From the NCBI GenBank assembly GCA_036674765.1, contig JARVKI010000027.1, forward strand, positions 310,001 to 374,000: a DNA stretch of 64,000 bases, given 5' to 3'. Below are positions 12,618 through 23,876 of this stretch, one piece after another; within the stretch, counting starts at the first letter, position 1, and each line of letters starts with the position of its first letter. The notes under the pieces were generated by a model. The model ran no database searches, was not told where the DNA came from, and was given only the letters and a program-made list of their open reading frames with translations. The DNA is from Seiridium cupressi. Its lineage: Eukaryota > Ascomycota > Sordariomycetes > Amphisphaeriales > Sporocadaceae. A program made the translations under genes and the position numbers.

Positions 12618-14468
12618 ATGCGATCACTCATATCAGCGCGGATCTGCCCGCTATGCCTCTTCACAACAGGCCAGCAGAGTGCCCAGGCTCTGCGCCGGCC
12701 ATGGGCTGCGCAGCGATTTTATGCCTTCTCCAGGGGCGGCTACAACTCGCGGTCTGGTCGATCGTCGAGCCCGTCCCGTATGGTGCTCTCCGATGATGTT
12801 GCACGATCCCCTGATGCCCGGGTCGAACGAGGCCGAGATAGCGACAAACCGCGACGAAGACCTGGCCCGTTTGGTGGCATGAATGTTAAGGAATTCCGTG
12901 GCAGAGATAGATCCCCCAGCGCGCCCACAAATTCAAGAGACACGAATTCAAGAGGAGGACAGGATCGGGGCAAGAAGAATGACCGGAGGACGAAGGCCAT
13001 GAAGATGCAAAGTTCCCTGGCGCCTATAGGCTATGGTCACAGAACGCGAATGAAGGAAAACATGAGCACAGTCGAGTCCTTCGACAGGTTCGACCTGCTA
13101 CCAGTAGTCAAGTCGGCAGTCACGGGCGAGGTTCTCAAGGGCATGACAGACATCAAGCCCACCCCGGTACAGCGACTTGCCATACCTGCTTTGCTGGGCC
13201 AGGAACTGGGAAGGAACCGAAGGTCAACTAACACCACTGGTAGGGAGGAATTCCTACTTGCGGCCGAGACAGGCTCCGGTAAGACTCTGGCTTATCTCGT
13301 TCCGTGCATCAACGCCCTGAAGAAGGCTGAAGCTGCGGATCCTGACATTGCCAAATACCGCGAGTATTTCGAAAAACAACGAGAAGCTATGAAGGAGCCT
13401 GGCTATACTGGACCTCGCGATTTCGAACCCCACCCCACTGCTGCCAGACCCAAAGTGGTTGTGCTTGTCCCATCTGCAGAACTGGTTGATCAGATTGGTG
13501 CAGTCGCCAAGTCTTTGTCGCATGTTGTCAAGTTCAAGACAACTATGCTGTCGGCAAACAAATCGGCGACTGTCATCGAAAAGAGTATATACAATCCTGG
13601 CGGCGTTGACGTCGTTGTGGCAACTCCACACCTGCTCTCATCCATGGCGGATTCAGATCCCAATATCCTATCCCGTATCACTCACCTGATAGTGGACGAG
13701 GCGGATTCGCTGTTTGATCGAAGCTTTTCTTCCGTCACGACTTCCATCCTGGACCGAGCTCTACCTTCCGTCAAGCAATTAGTCTTGTGCTCGGCCACAA
13801 TCCCCAAGCGATTAGACAGCTACATGGCAGCTCAATTCCCGGACATGGTCCGCATTACGACCCCCAACCTTCACGCCATTCCTCGACGTGTTCAGCTGGG
13901 TGTCGTTGATGTGTCCAAGGATCCTTACCGCAACAATAAGAACCTTGCTTGTGCCGACGCAATCTGGTCAATTGGTAAAGACGCTGCACGTCATGAAGGC
14001 TTCGTTCCTGGCGAACTTGACGTCAAGCGCATCATGGTCTTCGTCAACGAAAGAGAGAAGACGCAAGAGGTTGCAGAATATCTCGTTTCCAAGGGCATTG
14101 ATGCCGTCGCCCTTCATCGGGACACCTCAGAGCAGCGCCAGTCTGAGATGTTGGGCACTTTCACCACAACTGAAGCCATGACGGCCAAAATCGAGGAGGC
14201 GCCGAAAGCTACCGGCCGAAGATCTCTCCCAAATACCAAAGTCATCGTTGCTACCGACTTGGCATCGAGAGGTATCGATACTCTGGCAGTACGACATGTG
14301 ATATTATATGATGTACCACATACTACGATTGATTTCATTCATCGACTGGGTCGTGCCGGTCGCATGGGAAGGAGAGGTAGAGGTGTGGTGCTTGTTGGCA
14401 GAGACGACAGGAGAGACATCGTCGCCGAGGTCAGAGAGAGTATGTTCATGGGACAGGCGTTGATCTAA
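12618..14468 (+). CDS. mrh4: Mitochondrial DEAD-box ATP-dependent RNA helicase Mrh4
   Basis: A single exon encodes 616 residues from the ATG at 12618. The N-terminus is Arg/Ser/Ala-rich with few acidic residues (MRSLISARICPL, then QRFYAFSRGG), a typical mitochondrial presequence. Helicase motifs appear in order: a Q-motif-like KPTPVQ, Walker A AETGSGKT near residue 220, a degenerate DEAD box VDEAD near 358, SAT near 391, and HRLGRAGR near 575. The insert between Walker A and motif Ia and the overall length match fungal Mrh4, which is needed for assembly of the mitochondrial large ribosomal subunit. Upstream in-frame codons to 12372 lack presequence character, so the internal Met is preferred. 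It is divergent from the decarboxylase. Confidence 0.9.
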   Translation: MRSLISARICPLCLFTTGQQSAQALRRPWAAQRFYAFSRGGYNSRSGRSSSPSRMVLSDDVARSPDARVERGRDSDKPRRRPGPFGGMNVKEFRGRDRSPSAPTNSRDTNSRGGQDRGKKNDRRTKAMKMQSSLAPIGYGHRTRMKENMSTVESFDRFDLLPVVKSAVTGEVLKGMTDIKPTPVQRLAIPALLGQELGRNRRSTNTTGREEFLLAAETGSGKTLAYLVPCINALKKAEAADPDIAKYREYFEKQREAMKEPGYTGPRDFEPHPTAARPKVVVLVPSAELVDQIGAVAKSLSHVVKFKTTMLSANKSATVIEKSIYNPGGVDVVVATPHLLSSMADSDPNILSRITHLIVDEADSLFDRSFSSVTTSILDRALPSVKQLVLCSATIPKRLDSYMAAQFPDMVRITTPNLHAIPRRVQLGVVDVSKDPYRNNKNLACADAIWSIGKDAARHEGFVPGELDVKRIMVFVNEREKTQEVAEYLVSKGIDAVALHRDTSEQRQSEMLGTFTTTEAMTAKIEEAPKATGRRSLPNTKVIVATDLASRGIDTLAVRHVILYDVPHTTIDFIHRLGRAGRMGRRGRGVVLVGRDDRRDIVAEVRESMFMGQALI

Positions 14469-15212
14469 CGACGAGGGATGAATATTGTATCATTTTGTAT
14501 CAATTTGTAACATGGAAGACGGCGCCAACGTGTGCCAAGGCCTCGGAAATAGACTGTATAATACCACGAGATACCCCTCATCTCTTCTCTTCTCATTGAA
14601 CACCAAGGTCTCGCGAAATGCCGGCCACTTGGTGCCCTTCCTATGGAATTACTAATCTAGCAGAAAGACGTCAGATCTATGAATTGTGTGCGTGATCTTT
14701 CTTATAACATCACTCCTAGACCAAGAAAGGCAACTTTGCCATCTGAGGTGATTTGGACGCTTTGCTTATGGGCCGGTAATACACGCCTTAAGGAACTAGT
14801 CTGTTCCTCACAAAATCATCCTGCGGAACAATAATTGATCTCCGAGGAATCCAGAAGGAATTTAGTCCTTCCAGACAGACCAATTCGGGGCGCGATTCGA
14901 GACCAATAGTGACACGGCACCACGGAAAACGCCGCGTGCGCCACTCCAAGTCCTAATGCTGACGCTAAAAGTTACTCTTTGTCTTTTGGGTGGTCGTACA
15001 GACGGTTGGTGTTTTCCGTCTCAGCTCAATGTCTCTCTCGTATCTTCTTTCGCCCCCAAGTTGCGACGGGCCTTGTGTTATTTTCGCCCGCGGCAGATTC
15101 TGGATCATGTCTTGCTTGATAACCGGACTAGTTCCCCTCCCCGGCGAGGGGGGGGAATCATGTTCAAACTGAGTTGAGTCTTGTCTTTTGTTGCTGAACT
15201 ATACGGTCAAGC
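14469..15212. other. Intergenic, no gene seen
   Basis: This holds the mrh4 3' flank and the leader of the next gene. Two overlapping short plus-strand frames at 14956-15177 are low-complexity leader sequence. A G-rich run lies near 15150. Confidence 0.5.
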
Positions 15213-16391
15213 ATGCTTCAACGAGTCAGGTTTCCTATGAAGTTACTGTTGGTCACCGCCGCGATCGCCGTCCTTCAAGTATGGTGCGCCGGAGCAGCAA
15301 GCGCCCTAGACAGCATTAGTGTCGGTTTCGATCTCCAGTATTCGTACGGCACGAGTGCCGTCAGCTTTCCAGATGGTAAGCACGTGGGAATTGCTCGGAT
15401 AAATACTACCCAAGAATACCGAGACGCCTTTCGCAAGCTCTCGTTGCCAGCATCTCAGCACGTTGCGTAAGTCGTTGGCTTTTTTTCTTCTGGGAAGAGG
15501 GTCTAGTAGGGGCTGACCTCGAAGTCAAGACCACCCTACGACGGGCTGTATGAGTACTGGAGCGACCTCGCCTGTCAGACGGAGCGACGGGCACGCAAAG
15601 CCCTGGGTCTTTCGGCTTCAGATGACGTCGCCGCGATAGCCACGCTCATCCGTGGCCTCAGAGCCGAAACGGAAAGGGTTCTTGGGGTTGAGATCAAGAC
15701 GGCATCAGCCAGTCTGCCTCACTTGCCTGCCGTGTACGACGAAGACCTCTACGACGCCTTTGAGCTGGTCGGTCTCGAGTATATCTGGATCATCTCGCAG
15801 GGGAATGACGGAACCTGCTTCATATACGAGCACCAAGCTGCGCTCGCCGGATATGGTATTTCGCTATGCTCGGACCCCAGAGTCACCTGGAACTGCAGCA
15901 GCATTCCCCAAGGTGATGTACATTTCGTCGTCGAGTACACCAAGTCGTCCGTCCACGCTTATCACGAGAGACAGCCGTGGGCCTACGCAAACTATGCCGT
16001 GCACGACGGCAGTCTTGACCTGGGCAGCGATGAGCGGTACAGCTACGGGCACGAGGACCACTACTGGGAAGCCCTGCGGCAGAAGATATTAGGCGTGCTG
16101 ATGCGTCGTGCGGGCGAATTCCCGACCACCATTATTCTGACGGGGGAGAGCTCCTCCGATGCAGCGTTCCAGGCCAGACTTCAGTGGTGGCTGGAGGAGT
16201 ACATCCCGAGCGGCGTGCCTCCCTTTCTGAACGAGGACCCAGTCTTTATGCAGGCCAGGGGGGTGGCCGAGTTTGCGCGAAGGGCGTTGTTTCGGCCAAA
16301 GCCACCAATGCCATGCAGAAGGGTACCACGGTTTTATGCTGACGACTCGGAGGAAGCTGTAGACCACCCGCAGGTCATGGGGGAGCTCTGA
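15213..16391 (+). CDS. Secreted protein with a degenerate Hsp70/actin-like ATPase fold
   Basis: Two exons (15213-15466 and 15530-16391) encode 371 residues; the 63-nt intron starts GTAAGT and contains GCTGAC. The N-terminus is a clear signal peptide (MKLLLVTAAIAVLQVWCAGA, from the second Met at residue 9, with cleavage likely before LDS). The mature protein begins SVGFDLQYSYGTSAVSF, which resembles phosphate-1 of the Hsp70/actin superfamily. It later has TTIILTGESSSDAAFQ (phosphate-2-like) and EDPVFMQARGVAEFARRA, as near the end of Hsp70 nucleotide-binding domains. The Gly-rich catalytic motifs are weak and there is no substrate-binding domain, so ATPase activity is doubtful. Similar secreted actin-fold proteins occur in other filamentous ascomycetes. 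The fold call is inferred from motif resemblance; the role is unknown. Confidence 0.72.
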
Positions 16392-16759
16392 CCTTGGCTC
16401 CTCATAGATCCTCAAGAACGACGTTGACCACAAAGAGTCATGAGCATGAAACCTGTAATGTGTAATTGAACATAAACACACTGAAGCCCATCCAGTACGC
16501 ACATTTTTCTCGTGTTGTTTTGGCGGTGATTTGTAGGTATCATCTGTCAAGAATGCGGGCCTCGCACAACACTCGAACCACACTTGTGATGGGCCTTGTC
16601 CCCAAGCCGGGGCCTAGGTATAATGTTATTTCTTGCTCTGTATGTATGTATGGAGCATACACGTTGCCGTGCTATATATATCTACTAAGAAAGTATGAAG
16701 TATTAAACAAGTGATGGGAATATCAGAAGGGACCCCATCATCCCTCTCAGGCAAATACA

Positions 16760-18337
16760 TTACTCCAACTTGTTCTGTGCATCTTTCTCGAGTCTCTTAC
16801 CAACGATGGAGTAATCGTAGTCTCGAATCTTTTCGAGGCGCTTCTCAGATCTCAATCGCCATATCTCGACTTCGCCGCCGCCGCGAATGATACCTACACG
16901 GTACTTGGCCAACAAGTTACGTGCCGCATTCGAGTGGTCGTATACACCACCGTTGAACACGGCAGTGGCATCTTGGCCAATGGCCGAGGCAATGAGAGTC
17001 CTGCCGCCGGGATGCTCGTCAATAAACTCTGTCACATCGTGGGCAATGCCGGCAACAGCAACGAGGGCGCGGGTCTTTGAGGCTTCCAAGAACTCATCCC
17101 ATTCCATGATTGGGAGCTGGTACAGCGGCTTGCCCCAGTCCAGGCCTGCCAGCTTTCGGTCCAGCTTCTTCTGTTCTTGCTGGAGCTTGCCCTTGTCGAC
17201 CTCATTCTGGGAAAAGGTTCTCAGGTCGCTGGCCAGGCCCATCTGTTTCCACATGAAAATGCACCACTTGTTGGGGTCATATGTCAACCAGGAGGTGGTG
17301 TTGCGGTAGTCGGTGGGAAACTGGAAATAGGTTAGCCAGAGCTTCGCGATTCAATAAAGAATCGTAGGAGATGAAAGTAGAATAACCTCGTGGTGGAAAT
17401 TGTGGTACCCTTCACCCAGGCTGAAAAGAGAGGAGATCCAGTGGTCTCGCGGGGAGTGCCTGTCGTCAAAGGGTTGGTGGCCCAAGTAATGGCCCAGGCT
17501 ATTGATGGTGAAGGAGCTTTGTTGGACAGTGACGACTCGGAGGACTCCGGCGTAAATAAGCCCACCGCGCCAGTCACCCCAGCCGAGTCCTGCGATCAAC
17601 ATGGGCATGACCCAGCCGGTCATTATAGATATCAAGGGATAGTGTTTATGCTGCCAGACAACGAAGGGGTCATTGCTCAAGTCGGAGATATCGGTTCGTC
17701 CATGCTTCTTGTAGTCCTGTCGGAACAACAACCATCCCATGTGTGCATGCCAGACTATAATTTCACATGTCAGTAAAGCTTCGTTGGGGGAATGACAGCG
17801 CATCTTCAACAATGCCACCACCAATTGCAAAAGCACTCATTCTCCTGGGTTAGGGAGTGCTACTGTGATTGCTCGAAAATGGTACGGTCGTGGGCTGGAA
17901 GTATACTCACGGCCTTTGTGGACGGTGTACGGGTCCTTCTCGGTATCGGTGAACCTATGATGGGCTCGGTGACCCCAACTCCAGTATCTGATCGAGCCCT
18001 CAAGGGCGCTCGCGCCACCAAGTCCGAGGAAGATCTGGAGAGGCATGGTCGCAGTGTAGGAGCGGTGAGACCAGAGCCTGTGGTATCCAGCTGTGATTCC
18101 AATGCCGGCCCATAGATGCAAGAGGACGGAAAAGATGAGGGTCGGGCGTTGCAATGGCGTGAAGTAAGCCCAGTAACAAGCAAACAGGGGAATAATGACA
18201 AGAAGTGTCATTTTGAGCCAGTCGATGTGTTGATACCAGTTGGACAGAGTCATGGGCTGTTCAGAGATGTGCTTTTGCACCTTGGTTGGGGCCACTGGTT
18301 TGGCCGCCATGGTGGTTGTGGTTGTCCTGGTCGCCAT
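16760..18337 (-). CDS. OLE1: Acyl-CoA delta-9 desaturase (stearoyl-CoA desaturase) with C-terminal cytochrome b5 domain
   Basis: Three exons (18337-17911, 17754-17387 and 17320-16760) give 451 residues. The enzyme puts the first double bond into palmitoyl- and stearoyl-CoA in the ER membrane. All three histidine boxes are present: HRLWSH at 86-91, HRAHH at 123-127 and HNFHH at 260-264. Hydrophobic segments precede box 1 and lie between boxes 2 and 3. A fused cytochrome b5 domain follows, with the heme-binding HPGG at 368-371 and a second His near 394 (DHSN); this is the Ole1 architecture. Intron 1 is long for this region (156 nt) and intron 2 has an unusual GTTATT donor, but both keep the frame. 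It is convergent with the secreted Hsp70-like gene, with stops 368 bp apart. Confidence 0.93.
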
Positions 18338-19742
18338 GATGCCGGTAGCAGACGGTGATGGATCTCGAGGCTGGGAGGAATGGTTTGCGGCAAAGACTCG
18401 TAGACGAGCCAGAGCACGTTGGATTCCTTTGGATAGTTGGTGGTCCAGGCAAACAGGAAGAAGTCAGGGTTGTGTGTTGAATCTTTTACAGGGTGGTCCG
18501 TTGGCAGGGCCTCTGAGTTTTGGAAGGAGTTCTCCTGTTGTGGAATATTGGTCTGGCAAGCCAATCATCACCTTCGCGTAAATGGAAATCCTTGAGCCCA
18601 GTGGCGAACAGGGAGATTAGAGGAAAACTAGTTGGAAAGCCAAGCATTGTTTCGGTTTTTTCAGGGGTCTCGCCTTTGTTGAGGAGTAGTGACGTGGAAT
18701 GATAGATTTCTCCAGATCAAGATTGCCTTAGCTATCTTAGCGCGGGCGTACCCCTGTTCTAGGGACCTGCCTACTGCACAATGGTATGCACCACGGCTGG
18801 CAGAGATCCGTTGAGCACATTGAGGCCTAGACTCGGGACAACAGCGGCTACGACGTTTCAAAATCGTGGCCCGCTCAGTGTTTGTCTGGAGGCATGTGCA
18901 ATGCAGGACAGCGCCGCTCCACTGGTCAACGGGGAAGCAAGAGTCGCCATCGACTGTCATGCCTCGGGCACCTGGTGGTAGCTCTACCAGTATTCAGGTT
19001 TTCTATCTTTGGCACCTGCAGAGGGGGCAAGTCCAGCCAGGCCCAGGCTTGAGCTTAGACTTAAAACAGCGTAGCTCGGAGCCAGATTTGGCAGCTGGGG
19101 CTCAGCTACAGATCGGCACGACCCGTAGACCTGGCTGTGGTTTTGTGGGTCAGTCGCCCGACTGAACTGGACCGGGAGGCATCTAACGTAATCTTGCACT
19201 GTTCCATGATTGGGCTTGGGCATGAGCATAATGTAGCTGCTGCTTCTTTTCTGGGATAGCATCACCTCACTCGACACTCACCCGCATCCTGCATCCCGAA
19301 CTCTCGGACACTGACATGATCACTTACGCTATGACTAGGTAGCCGAGAATGCAAGCATCATGTCTAGGCCAGGATCAGGTCTTTTTGTCAAGCAGCTACC
19401 AGCCACGGGCGTGGTTGATAGGCCGACGCCAGTTCACGCAATGGCAGCACAGCCCAGCTTGGGACTGAGGGGGTCACAACCAAACAGAAGCCATCCACGA
19501 CTATTCAACGGCTTCGATCTGAAGCTTTAATTAGCTCTACTCCAAAACCTCACCCAGCCTTGTATCACCCCGAGCTTGAACGGCCATTGCGCCTCACGAT
19601 CTACTTCATTAGAGACATTGCTCTCGCACCACCAGTGCACAAGGCTCTGCACCTTTGTAATGACTCGGCACTCGTCAATTTTCTCTGCAGTTGCCTTCTT
19701 CATAGTTGCAGAAGGGGCCAATACGCCTCGCTCTATGCTCAC
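18338..19742. other. Intergenic between OLE1 and the NACHT relic
   Basis: This contains the OLE1 leader and promoter (about 1.4 kb). Only overlapping chance frames are seen. I see no defined regulatory motif that I can support. Confidence 0.45.
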
Positions 19743-20830
19743 ATGGATCCTCTTAGCGCACTTTCGGCCGCCGCCGCTATTGTGCAATTCTTTGCATTTG
19801 GCTACAATCTCACACGATATCGACAAGTCTGTCGCCGGCCAGCCAAATGAAATTGTAGAGCTCTCAATTGTGTCGAAAGACTTGCTGCGGTTGCTCGAAG
19901 ATGCCGAGACTAAGCTCGATCGTGGCTGGCCCGACTCCAGTTGCCCCGGCTTCCTTGTCCCGACTCTGTCGCGAATGCAGAGACATCAGGGACACCTTTA
20001 AAATCGTTCTCGAAAAACTTCAGGTCGGTGGTACAAGCAAAGTAAAGCTCTCTGCTGAACCAACGAGATTTCCGTGGTACAGGACGGCCAGATAGCGCAC
20101 GCGGAAGCCACTGGTCACAGAATGAACGAACACACGCGCTGATAAAATCAAATTCGCTGTGCAAGGCTTTAGGGTCACACTGAGGAAATTTCTCGTTCAC
20201 GGTGAGATTGATGAACTGAAGAGCCGTCTGAACGAGCTCAAACAGCAGGCGCTTTATGGCTATCTTAAGTTTGCTATTGTATGTTCTACTAACTAGTTTT
20301 GGGCGATCTGTAACAAGAGCTCTTAGCTGCCTGGTACAGGAATGAATCAAGGAGGCATGGCGTTGATATACAAGACTTCGCACAACACCAAGCACGCATC
20401 ACCACCACTTTAGCTTCTGTCGACGAAACAACGAAACAGTTCAGTGTCGACGTCAGAGATTTAATATGTGTGCCAAACGGTACCCGACATGAGGCCGAGG
20501 AAATATTTCAGTACATTATGAGCAAAGGTGGAGCGTAGATGGGTATGTAAAGGGTATTCTGCTCACAGGAAAGCCGCCTTCCACGGATGGTGAGTGTAGC
20601 CATAGGATTCTTCGAGATCTTTTCTTGAAGCCACTGGACCACCGTGAGGCCAACATTCCTCAAAGATATGCCCAAACCTTTGAGTGGATATTCCGAGAGC
20701 CTCGGTATTCCGAAGAAGGCCGCCCTCTTTGGTCTAGCTTCCGAAAGTGGCTCGAAGTCGAGTCCAAAAAAATATATCCCGTCTTGAATGCAAATTATAT
20801 GATTCATCGCGGATCCGCACAAAGATGACC
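19743..20830 (+). pseudogene. Broken NACHT/STAND (NLR-like) gene, N-terminal part
   Basis: The start MDPLSALSAAAAIVQFF is the hallmark of the fungal STAND N-terminal domain. Homology-like sequence then jumps between frames: EIVELSIVSKDLLRLLED, then SLSRLCRECRDIRDTFK, then ELKSRLNELKQQAL, then ITTTLASVDETTKQFSVDV, and finally TFEWIFREPRYSEEGRPLW before SSFRKWLEVESKKIY. In intact relatives this last segment runs straight into a P-loop (GxxGSGKST). Here IY is followed by unrelated PVLNANYMIH and the P-loop is missing. Several frame breaks plus P-loop loss make this a dead gene. Intact relatives act in allorecognition and innate immunity, with an N-terminal signalling domain, a NACHT NTPase and C-terminal repeats. 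Confidence 0.7.
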
Positions 20831-20985
20831 AAGTCCATGTCGGGAACTGGGCATGGCATCCAAATATTTGTCAAGGAGGAGCAGTACTACCATTATGGTC
20901 GCTGCAGCGAGGTTCTATGGGGTTGGGGCCATTTTGTCTTCATCCTCAAACTCTAGTATCGAGTCGATCTTAGCGATGGGCTACA

Positions 20986-21640
20986 ATGAGACAGTTGAAA
21001 CAGTTAATGCGAACACGACATTTTTTTACGATTAATCTCTTCATCGACCCGGCATATCCGCCCCTACCTGATGATTCCACCGCGCGCCGCTCAACTGTTC
21101 AAATTACAGGCAGCAAATATGATGGTATACGACAGCCTGGCCTTGGTAGTGGCGTCGAACAACGAGCTGGACAGCTTTTCGGCATGGTGACAACACTACG
21201 CTACGCAATTGCCATGAACATGCTCGGGGAACCATCCCAATCCCAGGCGGTCGCCGACACGATCAATTTCTACCACGGGATCTTGCATGCTCATATGCTG
21301 AACTCTCTTCTCGGTGCTTGGGTGGCTTCTGAGGCGCAAAACGCATATGCTGCCATGCGACCCAACGAGTATATCCAACGTGGCTGCGTTGCTGGCCGAT
21401 GGGAACATGCTCATTTTTCTACCCGAGGACGCAGAGTATATGAAAGTCAATTGCCTTTGGCGTGCCTGCCCGCCGGGAACAGTGTTTTCTCTTGGCTGGG
21501 CGCAACGATGGGATGGTGTCAGTGGTCTCGTAGAGCGTTACATGGTCTATGCGACTTCACCTCGTGCTACTGTGGAGGATGACGAACAGGAAAGTAATGC
21601 CGATGTGTACGAAGGTAGAAATCAAATAATTAGTACATAA
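20986..21640 (+). pseudogene. Coding-like fragment downstream of the NACHT relic
   Basis: Two overlapping frames look protein-coding in composition. One covers about 21040-21380 (GSGVEQRAGQLFGMVTTLRY and following); the second takes over near 21380 (NVAALLADGNMLIFLPEDAE) and runs to a stop at 21640. The switch needs a one-base shift and no intron fits. It could be an eroded downstream part of the NACHT gene or a separate dead gene. The family is not recognised. Confidence 0.35.
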
Positions 21641-21684
21641 TGACAAGCAAGTAATTCTCCATTAGTGTTGCTTTCGAGACATTC

Positions 21685-23412
21685 TTATCCACGTAAAATA
21701 GACATTTCGGCAATATTAAGCCGCCTTGGACGCGCCTGGAAACCACCTCGCCCACCAACAATAAGTTCAAGCAACACCCAAGTAGCTTCTTGAAGACAAA
21801 ACGCACCAAGAACCTTCCCACTCATGTCAACCTTGAGAATATCTGTAGGTGATCCCCACTCATCTCGATTGACGAGCTCACATCTCCAAAACATATCGTC
21901 GTTGTCGTTGTCGCCGTCGTTGGCATGGTCACGGAACCATCCCAAACTTCGGAGTTCATCCTCCGAGACAGTACGGATTCCAGTGGGGTAATTTCCCTTG
22001 ATCAGAAGCAGGGATACTTCGCCTGGGCGTATGAGATTAGGGCAGAATACTTGCTGGACCTGGATCTCCACCGACGCCATGGACTCCAGCGCCTCTTGTC
22101 TTTTCACCCGGTGCCACTCGAGAGATAGCCTATCAAGCTTGGCCGAATCGACACCTGCAGTTACCCAATCAATGTAAGATGCTGTCAGATGTCCTTCCTG
22201 TCTGGAAGTCTGAAAACATTGGAGCCAGTGGCCATCAGGCAGATACGGAGGCTCAGCCGATAGGGCGGCCTCCGACATTTTATCGACAATTTTATGCCAG
22301 AACGACTCCTCAAGGACATCGATAAACGTTCGTTCCCCACGAGTCTCACGTTTGGGGTGAACGCGTTCCATATAATCCTCAACAGCCCTCGAGCTGTCTC
22401 TTCTCCAACTTTGCTCTCGGACATCTTTCAAGAAGTCCCTCTCAACGACATTGGTATTGGGCGGTTCAGATGACGTTGAGAGAGACGAGGGTGTCTCGAT
22501 ATCATGATCCTCAGAAGAGCGTGGATCGGCAGAAGCTTTTCCCGGCCAGTATCCCATCTCTAACCTAAACTTTAGTGCGAGAGGTTGTAGCTTGAAATTC
22601 CAGCAGCTGTTCTCTGCAGCTCTCAGGGATTGTGATAGTCGTTCATGAAGTGACAAACTCGATAATTTCCATTCACCGAATTTTGAGAGTCGACTTAGTA
22701 CACCCATCTCCAGTCGCTGCACGATCTGTTCTAGCTCAGTGCGACCTTCTGGGCCACTTTCACTTTCTTCCACCACATCCTTGATAGCGCCGTAAAGAAC
22801 CTCATCAAGGTATTCCCGAAGGCGAATATCGGTTTCTAGTAACTTGGCATTGATCGTTGGGTTTTTAAAGCTGCGCTTTCGAAAGAGTACCAATCTCTGC
22901 CTTCTTAGCTCGTTATCGATTTCGTGGAGATCCCGCTCTACTTTTATGCCTTCCCACTTTTCTCCTATCTCTCGCAGATCCCGCAATTGGCGGACTCGTT
23001 CCTCCTCTTCTAAAGCGAGGCTGGTCGCGAACGTGTCGTCGAAATTTCCACTCTTGGCTAACGGACGTTTCGGGACCACTGCCGGTGATGCCTCTCTGAT
23101 GTGGTCTCGTCGTTTATCATCACCATCAGAGTCGCTGTCGCTGTCATCATGGAATCCATTTACATGTCTCCTGCGACGATGCGGCCAGTCTTTCCTGCGA
23201 GACGTGCCTGTAGATGAGCGATTGCTTGGCGGCGGCTCTGGAACCGCCAGGCGATCAGTCCTTCGGGTCACGGCGCCGGCAACCTCACGGATTCCTGTAT
23301 CTGGCAACGGAACGTGTTTGTGGGCGATGAATCTCGGAGTGCACCGCTCTCGCTCCCTGGCTTTCAAAATCGCCGTGGCGCTCGGTGCGTCGGTGTTTTG
23401 TAAATGATCCAT
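21685..23412 (-). CDS. Hypothetical charged protein, 575 residues
   Basis: One uninterrupted exon starts MDHLQNTDAPSATAILK. The first 130 residues are disordered and basic (RRKDWPHRRRRH, a nuclear-localisation-like cluster), followed by an acidic DDSDSDSDGDD stretch. Residues 130-270 are rich in Glu/Arg/Leu with coiled-coil character (LALEEEERVRQLRDLREIGE). The C-terminal half is more globular with many Trp (SFWHKIVDKM, ASYIDWVTAG). The last 25 residues (GGRGGFQARPRRLN) are basic. There is no signal peptide or membrane span. It is intact although it lies inside the damaged accessory island. The family is not recognised. Confidence 0.7.
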   Translation of the reverse strand: MDHLQNTDAPSATAILKARERERCTPRFIAHKHVPLPDTGIREVAGAVTRRTDRLAVPEPPPSNRSSTGTSRRKDWPHRRRRHVNGFHDDSDSDSDGDDKRRDHIREASPAVVPKRPLAKSGNFDDTFATSLALEEEERVRQLRDLREIGEKWEGIKVERDLHEIDNELRRQRLVLFRKRSFKNPTINAKLLETDIRLREYLDEVLYGAIKDVVEESESGPEGRTELEQIVQRLEMGVLSRLSKFGEWKLSSLSLHERLSQSLRAAENSCWNFKLQPLALKFRLEMGYWPGKASADPRSSEDHDIETPSSLSTSSEPPNTNVVERDFLKDVREQSWRRDSSRAVEDYMERVHPKRETRGERTFIDVLEESFWHKIVDKMSEAALSAEPPYLPDGHWLQCFQTSRQEGHLTASYIDWVTAGVDSAKLDRLSLEWHRVKRQEALESMASVEIQVQQVFCPNLIRPGEVSLLLIKGNYPTGIRTVSEDELRSLGWFRDHANDGDNDNDDMFWRCELVNRDEWGSPTDILKVDMSGKVLGAFCLQEATWVLLELIVGGRGGFQARPRRLNIAEMSILRG

Positions 23413-23876
23413 TGCGCCGTCGACGTCGATAATTGAGCTCCGAACTTGTCAAATCCGACGGAGTCCTCTATCGTCGGTTTATATGGATTGTGTTTCGGTA
23501 TTGAACAAGGTATTAGCATAGCCTTGGGGCGCAGTGCATTTGGTGGTGGCCATGAGGGGTCGCCCGGTTGCCTCTACCGTGTGCCCCAAGCAAAGCATCC
23601 AATGATAGGATTCCCATCGCCCATTTACTTACCTCGAGCCTTACATACGCGCAAATCCGCGGGGACGTGGACACCGTGATGTCACGTCATCCAGCCATTT
23701 CTCTGCTGCAAAGGCTACGTGGTGGTATGATTTCCATTACATTCCACATAATTGACCCTCCCGTGGACGATTGAAACAGGGACGAATGATATCGTTCTTG
23801 TACGTGACACGCCGCTTAACGCTCTCCTCAACTGCGAATAGAGCCCTAATTGCACACCTTTCATGCGGCATACAAG

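Noticed and set aside
17755..17910. Two introns instead of one 156-nt intron in OLE1
   Set aside because: No internal exon gives family sequence; direct joining of HKGL to WHAHMGW matches known desaturases.
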